Shown here: positions 58,834 through 64,000 of the stretch, piece after piece | How the letters are laid out: each line of letters opens with the position of its first letter | Position numbering within the stretch: the stretch's first letter is position 1 | Origin: Leucocoprinus leucothites | Taxonomy: Eukaryota > Basidiomycota > Agaricomycetes > Agaricales > Agaricaceae | Direction of reading: 5' to 3' | Assembly (NCBI GenBank): GCA_013368445.1 | Contig: JAACJO010000004.1 | Location: 124,001 to 188,000 of the forward strand | DNA length: 64,000 bases | Translations under genes and position numbers: made by a program | Notes under the pieces: model-generated | What the model was told of the DNA's origin: nothing | The model's database searches: none | What the model saw: the letters and a program-made list of their open reading frames with translations, nothing else

Positions 58834-59777
58834 TGCATGTACCTCGGCGAGGGATTCTTAATGAGTGTACAGTAAAGGAGTGAGGGAAGGTGGTCCGTGT
58901 GTGAAAACATCAAGTATTCTGTTCGTCGCGCCATGCTATTAAAATATCAAAACATGGGGCATTGTATCAAGGGCTCAGGACTTCAGACGCTGAAACATGT
59001 TAACCCTTTACTCGAGGTGATAGGAACAAGTGGAAATATATGACATTGATGATCACTCACAAAAATTCGAGCCGGCAGAGCTGATTGGTAGACGAGAATG
59101 TTCCCAGTGCTATTACATGTGAAGTCTGAGTACCTTGTGGAGATTGGTAACGGCATCACCTTCCCAATTTGACTCTATCTCCGAAACAGTATATAATGGC
59201 TGCTCAAGCTAAAGTCTCTCGGGCGTCCGCCGATGTTCACTCTTATACCTGTCCCCTGATACTCACACCAAGGAAGAGATGTTCTTGATGATCGTGAACC
59301 CGCGGGACCGTGTTGTTTTCGTTCACTGCTCTTTCAATGTCGTCCTCGTACGACGTTGCAACCATCGTTTGTCATATTATCCTGGGAGTATACTTGGGAT
59401 ATCTCGTGTGAGTATGTTCAAACTCTGGGGCGAAAAACAATGAGAGCTGAGTGAATGCGCCTGCTGATTAGAGGGTATGTTAGCATTACCAGGGACCCAG
59501 ATTCCGACCCAGTCCGACCTCTCGCGCGAGGCATAGCCCTGACGGGCCAGACAACCAAAATAGCATGATGGAATAATAATGTCACGGTCCATTGAATTTG
59601 AAGATGCAGCACCGAGGTCGAACAAACGCAAAACCGGGAGAAGCTAGGAGCAGTTGATGCTCCAGCCAAAAAAAGGTATATAATCCGACGTGACTAGCTA
59701 ATCGTGTATAGAAGACTGGGTATACAACAGAAAGTGTCCTAATTAAGGGCGTCCGAAACAAAACAGTCCTCGCCTCA
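58834..59777. other. Spacer between duplicated membrane-protein genes
   Basis: Upstream region of copy A and 3' flank of copy B, both belonging to the duplication. A minus-strand ATG at about 59,364 opens a short frame with a counterpart at 61,528 in unit 2, but the frames diverge, so coding is unlikely. Confidence 0.4.
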
Positions 59778-61003
59778 TCACCACCGCGGTTTTCTTCTGG
59801 CTTCACGACCATGAGTACCACGACTCTCTTCCACATCCTGATTCTCCGCAGAACCACCAAACACCTGCTCGTACTGCGGAGGCATCATCTGCTCCACATC
59901 CGAACAAGCACTATCATTTACCGGTCCACCATCAACCGCAGACTCGACCAGCGTAGTGGCCGCCCCACGGCAGGACTGGGCAGGCGCAGGGGCCGTTCCA
60001 CGACAGGACTCGGTAGGCGCAGTGCCGGTCCCACGGCAGGACTGGGCCTGTTGTATCTGAGGTTCAATGGGACGTACAATCTGCTTCCCATTAGAAATGA
60101 TTGTAGTAAACCTTGGTGCTGCCAGTGGGACAGTGGTTGCCATTTCGGAGGCGCACATTTGCTGTGAAGCCGGTAGAATGGACGAAAATGGCTGTAACCT
60201 CTCCAGTTTAATTTGCTCTTGTTTTTGGCATCGTCGATGGAACCAAAGCCATATTGTTAAGATACACAGGACGGCCCCTGCTATGCCACCGATGACTCCA
60301 CCAACGATTTTGCCTACATTCGATGACGTTGACCGGGAGGCTAGAGTTTGTGTTTGAGCTAATGTAGTTGCCGCGGAGGAAGGTAGACCCGGAGTAGGTG
60401 AAGGTGTGGATGATATTGACGATGTGGCGGGGTTGTCCAGAACCTCTAGGTCAATTTTGTCTAAGCTGAAGTTGGCTTCCTGAGCTATTTCACATCCCTC
60501 CTTGGTCGTTGTGAATTCTTTAACTGATCCGGATAGAACGATTTGGTGGATTCCAGGAGTCTCGAATCGGATGACATGGATTAGAGAACCCTAAATTAGA
60601 CTTGTCAACAAGGTACTTGCATCGTGAGATATTATACGCACTCCGCTTTCACTCAGATCCTCATGAATAGTTGTCTGATTTAAACTGCAGTCATCTATGC
60701 ATATGGAGAATGACGGTGAAGGCCGCTGGCGGTAGTAGTACATTGCCCGTGCTGCTTTCGGGAATCCCTGAAGGTTTTAGATTTTAGACGTCGGGTTTCG
60801 TGGGCTTGGAAATAGAGACTTACGAATATAATTTGTCCCACATCGTTTGTACCATTTGTAAAGAGCCAGTGTAGGGTACGGTTAGAAAAAAGTGATGGAT
60901 CAGGCAAATTAGTAGTCCAATCAGCGGTTCCGTTTACGGAATAAGTAAATAGTGGATTTGTGTCATCGAAAGTTATGTTTTTGAATCGAGCCGATGGTCG
61001 CAT
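59778..61003 (-). CDS. Single-pass membrane protein, duplicated copy B
   Basis: Exons 61003..60824, 60767..60642 and 60590..59778 give 372 residues. Same architecture as copy A: FKNITFDDTNPLFTYS, NLPDPSLFSNRTLHW, MYYYRQRPSPSFSICIDDCS, DKIDLEVLDNPAT, Ser/Thr stalk, helix VGGVIGGIAGAVLCILTIWL, basic HRRCQKQE stop, cytosolic tail ending PPQYEQVFGGSAE. The first two exons are identical in length to copy A. The cytosolic tail is longer because of an in-frame 33-base minisatellite giving QSCRG-type repeats absent from copy A. Divergence is spread over coding and flanking DNA. Confidence 0.82.
59965..60050. repeat. 33-base coding minisatellite in copy B
   Basis: Units 59965-59997, 59998-60030 and a partial third at 60031-60050, each starting CCACGRCAGGACT. 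They encode 11-residue repeats with the core SCRG in the cytosolic tail. Confidence 0.85.
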
Positions 61004-62020
61004 GTAGTTTGGCGAAGGGTGGCTAGTGAGGGTACAGTAAAGGAATGAGGGAAGGTAGTCCGTATGGGGACGGTCAAGTATGTAAAACGGTGAAAATTTG
61101 TAGTCATCCTTCTCGTCGCACCACTACTACCACACACAGCGTTTCATCGAAGACTCCGAGCTTCAGACCCTGAAACACCATGACAACCTTTTATTCGAGG
61201 TGATGGGGAGAGGTGAAAAAGATGGCATTGATGATCGCCCAGAAAAGCGGCGAGATGCAGTCCGAGCTGCCCGCAGGTGGGAATGTTCCGAGCGCTTTTG
61301 CATGTGAAGTCTGAAGTGCTTTGTAAGGGTATGTCTAAATTCTCTATCTCCGAAGCGGTATACATAGTGCTTAAGCTCAAATCCCTCCGAGTCGGTCGTT
61401 CGTCGATAGTTCTTATGTATACCCTCTGATACACACATCGAGAGAGGGACACTCTTAATCGTGAACATGTGGGGCCGTGTTGTTTTCTCCATGTTATCCT
61501 CAGTGGAGTACGACGCTGGAACCGCCATTCATCAATTTGTCCTAAGAATGCACTCAGAGCATCGAGTCATACATAGTACAAGCACTTTTCACCGTCGGAA
61601 AAAGAAACTGCGAGAGATATGGGCAAAACGCCTATGTCCCAAGAATACACTCAGGGCATCGAGTCATACAGGCACTTTTCACCGTCGGAATAAGAAACTG
61701 CGAGAGATACGTGCAAGCGCCTACTGATTAGGCGGTACACCCGCTCTCGGCGTGCTACCCACGGCCAGGACTTGAGTAAGTATGACTTCCGCCAAGTCGA
61801 CGCTATGATGTCAGCAGATCAAGAGATGATCACAGCATTCCATCAATGCATCACTACATCAACATCAATAAGCCGAGGGACGTGGCGTTTCTGGAAGCGC
61901 TCACTGCCTTCAGCAGCTGCGGTACCTTAACTTCTCCTTCTTCCCAACTTTTGCTTCAACACGGTACAGACACGATATCAACTATACTGTATTGGTGAAA
62001 TCTTGAGATAGAGATACGAC
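61004..62020. other. Upstream of copy B and of the MINDY gene
   Basis: Left half belongs to duplication unit 2; then a 97-base tandem repeat (separate entry); the right 290 bases are the MINDY promoter. No gene recognised. Confidence 0.4.
61544..61730. repeat. 97-base direct tandem repeat, two copies
   Basis: Copy 1 61544-61640, copy 2 61641 to about 61730; shared blocks include GCATCGAGTCATACA, GCACTTTTCACCGTCGGAA and AAGAAACTGCGAGAGATA. Copy 2 has a small internal deletion. Lies at the right edge of the segmental duplication. Confidence 0.85.
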
Positions 62021-63606
62021 ATGGCCTCACAATTGGAACAAACACCGAGTGTGCAGTCTTCACAGGCTGAGGTTTGGTACCTCAAGGATGTGCTTTTCGG
62101 AGCGCCTGGTGAGGAGAAGAAGGGGTATAAGATTATTACGCAGAATTTTAACGGGTGAGTTGACCTTTTCCTCGTTCTTTTCTTACATTTTGAATTGACG
62201 TTTTACCCCTATCTGGCAGACCCTGTTCGTTTATTGCTATATGTGAGTCTCTATCGCGCAGTCTATCCATTCTGGAGGAGAAAGCAGTCAACTAATTCAA
62301 CCAATATGCGCGCAGGTAATATTTTGATTCTACGTGGCAACATTACGATTCTTCCACCGGAAAGAAGAACAGTATCATACGAATTCCTTTCTCAGTTAGT
62401 CGCTGAACACTTGTTGACGAGTAGCCCTGATGTTGACATTTCCGCCGCGTTGGAAATTATGCCATATACCCAAAGTATGTCTGCCTTCCCCCTCCCTTCC
62501 CAAACAACCAACCATTCAACTGATAATCAATCATTTCACACCGCCCCACAGAGGGAATGGACTTGAACCCACTCTTCACATCCTCAACGTCCTTCCGGCC
62601 ATCACAACACGCCGCAGGAGGAGGTCTCAATCTGTTTGAGAAAGCGAAGATTGAGTTGGTACATGGGTGGTTGGTCGATCCGGAGTCGGAGGAGGGGGGA
62701 GTGATGGGGAGAGTGGCGAAGGATTATGATAGAGCGGTTGAGTTGATTGCGGAGGTGGATCATTTGACCGGAGGGAGGTTGGTTTTGGACGAGGAGGCTT
62801 TTTTGAGGGGTGATGATAGTGCTGGACCGAGTGGGAGTGGGAGTGAGAGTAGAGGTGCGATGGGAAGTTATACCGATGAGCAAAAGAAGAAGATTGAAGA
62901 TGGTCAGTACATTTTGAGTGATCGTATAATTTGGCTCGTTGGCTTAACGACGACATCTCACCTGTAGCTATCATCGTTCGGCGATTTCTCCAAGCTACAT
63001 CCTCTCAATTAACATACCACGGCCTCTTCCACCTCGCACAATCCCTTCGTCCACATACTCTTTACGCCCTATTCCGGAATTCTCATCTCTCGATAATCTA
63101 CAAAACCGTCGAGGATGGAGAAGATGGCTCTGCAGCGTTGTACGGTCTCGTCACAGACCAAGTCTTCCTACACGAACCTTCCATCGTATGGGAGAGGTTA
63201 GAAGATGTGGATGGGAGTTCGTCTGTTTGGGTTGATGCTGACTTTCGAAGGGCGAATCCTGCGGGTGGAGATTTCGCTGGGCAGACAGCGGAAGAGGCGA
63301 TGACTGCTGCTGAGATTGCTGCTGGTATTATTGATCCTGCCGAGTGAGTAAACCGAGCCTTTACACCTCTTTATGTCTGTCTCTATTCGACCCTGAAGCT
63401 GATATGATAACGCTTTTTGCAGTCACGAACTCGCTAGACAACTACAGGAGGAAGAAGAACGGCTCGCGCGGGAAGAACACCAGCAGTATCTCCGTGAACA
63501 ATATGAACGTGCTGCTTATGAGCAGGCACAGGCGGAAAATCGGAGAGAGGCAATGGAGAAGAAGGCTGCAAAGAAGAAGAAATCTAGAGATTGTATTATT
63601 ATGTGA
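62021..63606 (+). CDS. MINDY-family K48-ubiquitin deubiquitinase with CaaX C-terminus
   Basis: Exons 62021..62154, 62220..62242, 62316..62474, 62552..62902, 62968..63343 and 63423..63606 give 408 residues. Catalytic Cys47 lies in QNFNGPCSFIAICN and catalytic His262 in LYALFRNSHLSII; LTYHGLFHLAQSL and LVTDQVFLHEPSIVWERLED match the MINDY fold (FAM63, DUF544). After the domain comes DHELARQLQEEEERLAREE, a MIU-type ubiquitin-binding helix as in human MINDY-1, then a basic coiled segment. MINDY enzymes trim K48-linked polyubiquitin from the distal end. The protein ends KKSRDCIIM, a CaaX box predicted to be farnesylated, so it may sit on membranes. The 23-base second exon carries the catalytic Cys. 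Confidence 0.92.
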
Positions 63607-63951
63607 TTTTTAACGTGTTAGTTTTTCCCCTTTTCCTTGACTGCTTGCTACTTTCTTCGGGCTCAGTGGTGCTAGACAGCGCCTAGTTGTTTATGCTTTT
63701 GGAAGTCGAGGATCTGATATTTATTATTTATTCTTGGGTTGCCTGGGTTCAATGCAATAGATTTAGATCTTCGATTCGGTTCGGAGACTTCCGCGTCGAG
63801 GCTTTGACATCTTGACGTCCATTGATTTAAATTCGTGATCCTCTTCTCCAAAATCCTTCTCATCCTTATCTTATCTCCTTCACCTTTCTCATCACTCTCT
63901 TCCCCGCCTCTCTTTTCGCTCTGTCGTTCATTTACATCCGACATTTCGACC
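63607..63951. other. Intergenic between MINDY and the next gene
   Basis: No gene recognised; the antisense frame at 63672-63986 is not convincing. Confidence 0.35.
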
Positions 63952-64000
63952 ATGCCGCCATACCCCAAACAGCCTGTCGTTGACACTCTTAATCCCTGCT
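63952..64000 (+). CDS. Possible start of a gene leaving the window
   Basis: An ATG in a good context (GACCATGCCG) opens MPPYPKQPVVDTLNPC to the window edge. Pyrimidine-rich sequence upstream (63,840-63,930) looks like a basidiomycete core promoter. Too short for any identification. Confidence 0.3.
   Translation, partial: MPPYPKQPVVDTLNPC

Larger units (their letters stand above)
57530..61530. repeat. Tandem segmental duplication, two units of about 1.9-2.0 kb
   Basis: Unit 1 is about 57,530-59,375 and unit 2 about 59,609-61,530, offset about 2.1 kb. Each unit contains one membrane-protein gene with exons of 180 and 126 bases in both copies, its 3' flank (shared GGGAGAAGCTAGGA...GCCAAAAA) and some 500 bases upstream (shared GTGAAGTCTGA, CTCTATCTCCGAA, CCGTGTTGTTTTC). 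Similarity continues through non-coding flanks, so this is a DNA-level duplication, moderately diverged. Confidence 0.8.

Noticed and set aside
61163..61528. 121-codon minus-strand frame upstream of membrane-protein copy B
   Set aside because: The homologous DNA in unit 1 does not keep the same frame open, so it is unlikely to be coding.
1..64000. CRISPR arrays, bacterial operons, riboswitches, IS elements
   Set aside because: Dense spliceosomal introns and fungal gene families show a eukaryotic nuclear sequence; no regularly spaced repeats or Shine-Dalgarno-led gene strings were seen.

Overview
The window looks like nuclear DNA from a filamentous basidiomycete, most likely an Agaricomycete. 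Genes are intron-dense, with introns mostly of 45-70 bases and GT-AG borders, many phase 0 and some exons of only 7-21 bases. Recognisable proteins fit this: a CaaX-ending lipopeptide mating-pheromone-type precursor, a glyoxal-oxidase-type copper radical oxidase, an SPX-domain phosphate transporter, an APSES transcription factor, Ku70, a CGFS glutaredoxin and a mitochondrial uL30. Most exon structures below were derived by hand from splice sites, codon phase and protein-family continuity; summed exon lengths divide by three in every complete model.

Layout. 1-3.6 kb: the 5' end of an MFS transporter (minus), a four-exon HSP10 (minus) and an F-box/LRR-like protein (plus). 5.1-9.2 kb: three tandem small genes with shared intron positions that look like beta-trefoil (ricin-B/mycocypin-like) proteins. 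9.9-14.6 kb: a 1249-residue SAM-domain membrane-anchored protein and, next to it, a fourth beta-trefoil-like gene (both minus). 18.4-19.0 kb: an isochorismatase-like hydrolase. About 19.0-25.4 kb is a gene-poor stretch. 25.4-33 kb: monothiol glutaredoxin (Grx3/4 type), then Ku70 and PTPA, which diverge from a 176-base intergenic region. 35.6-37.5 kb: APSES factor. 40.7-44.0 kb: SPX/SLC13 phosphate transporter. 46.2-47.1 kb: a fifth beta-trefoil-like gene. 47.9-48.4 kb: a small gene apparently frameshifted by a 5-base tandem duplication. 49.4-50.6 kb: RING protein. 51.1 kb: pheromone-type precursor. 52.1-54.4 kb: glyoxal oxidase. 55-56.2 kb: a tandem pair of PF11160-type Tudor-like proteins. 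56.8 kb: mitochondrial uL30. 57.5-61.5 kb: a roughly 2.1-kb tandem segmental duplication carrying two single-pass membrane proteins. 62-63.6 kb: a MINDY deubiquitinase with a C-terminal CaaX box. The right edge holds a possible start of another gene.

The genes do not form one pathway. Housekeeping genes (chaperonin, DNA repair, PP2A activation, iron/redox, phosphate uptake, mitochondrial translation) alternate with fast-evolving accessory genes (trefoil family, membrane-protein duplication, pheromone-like peptide, oxidase). The accessory part, especially the five-member intron-conserved trefoil family, is the most likely place for undescribed biology.
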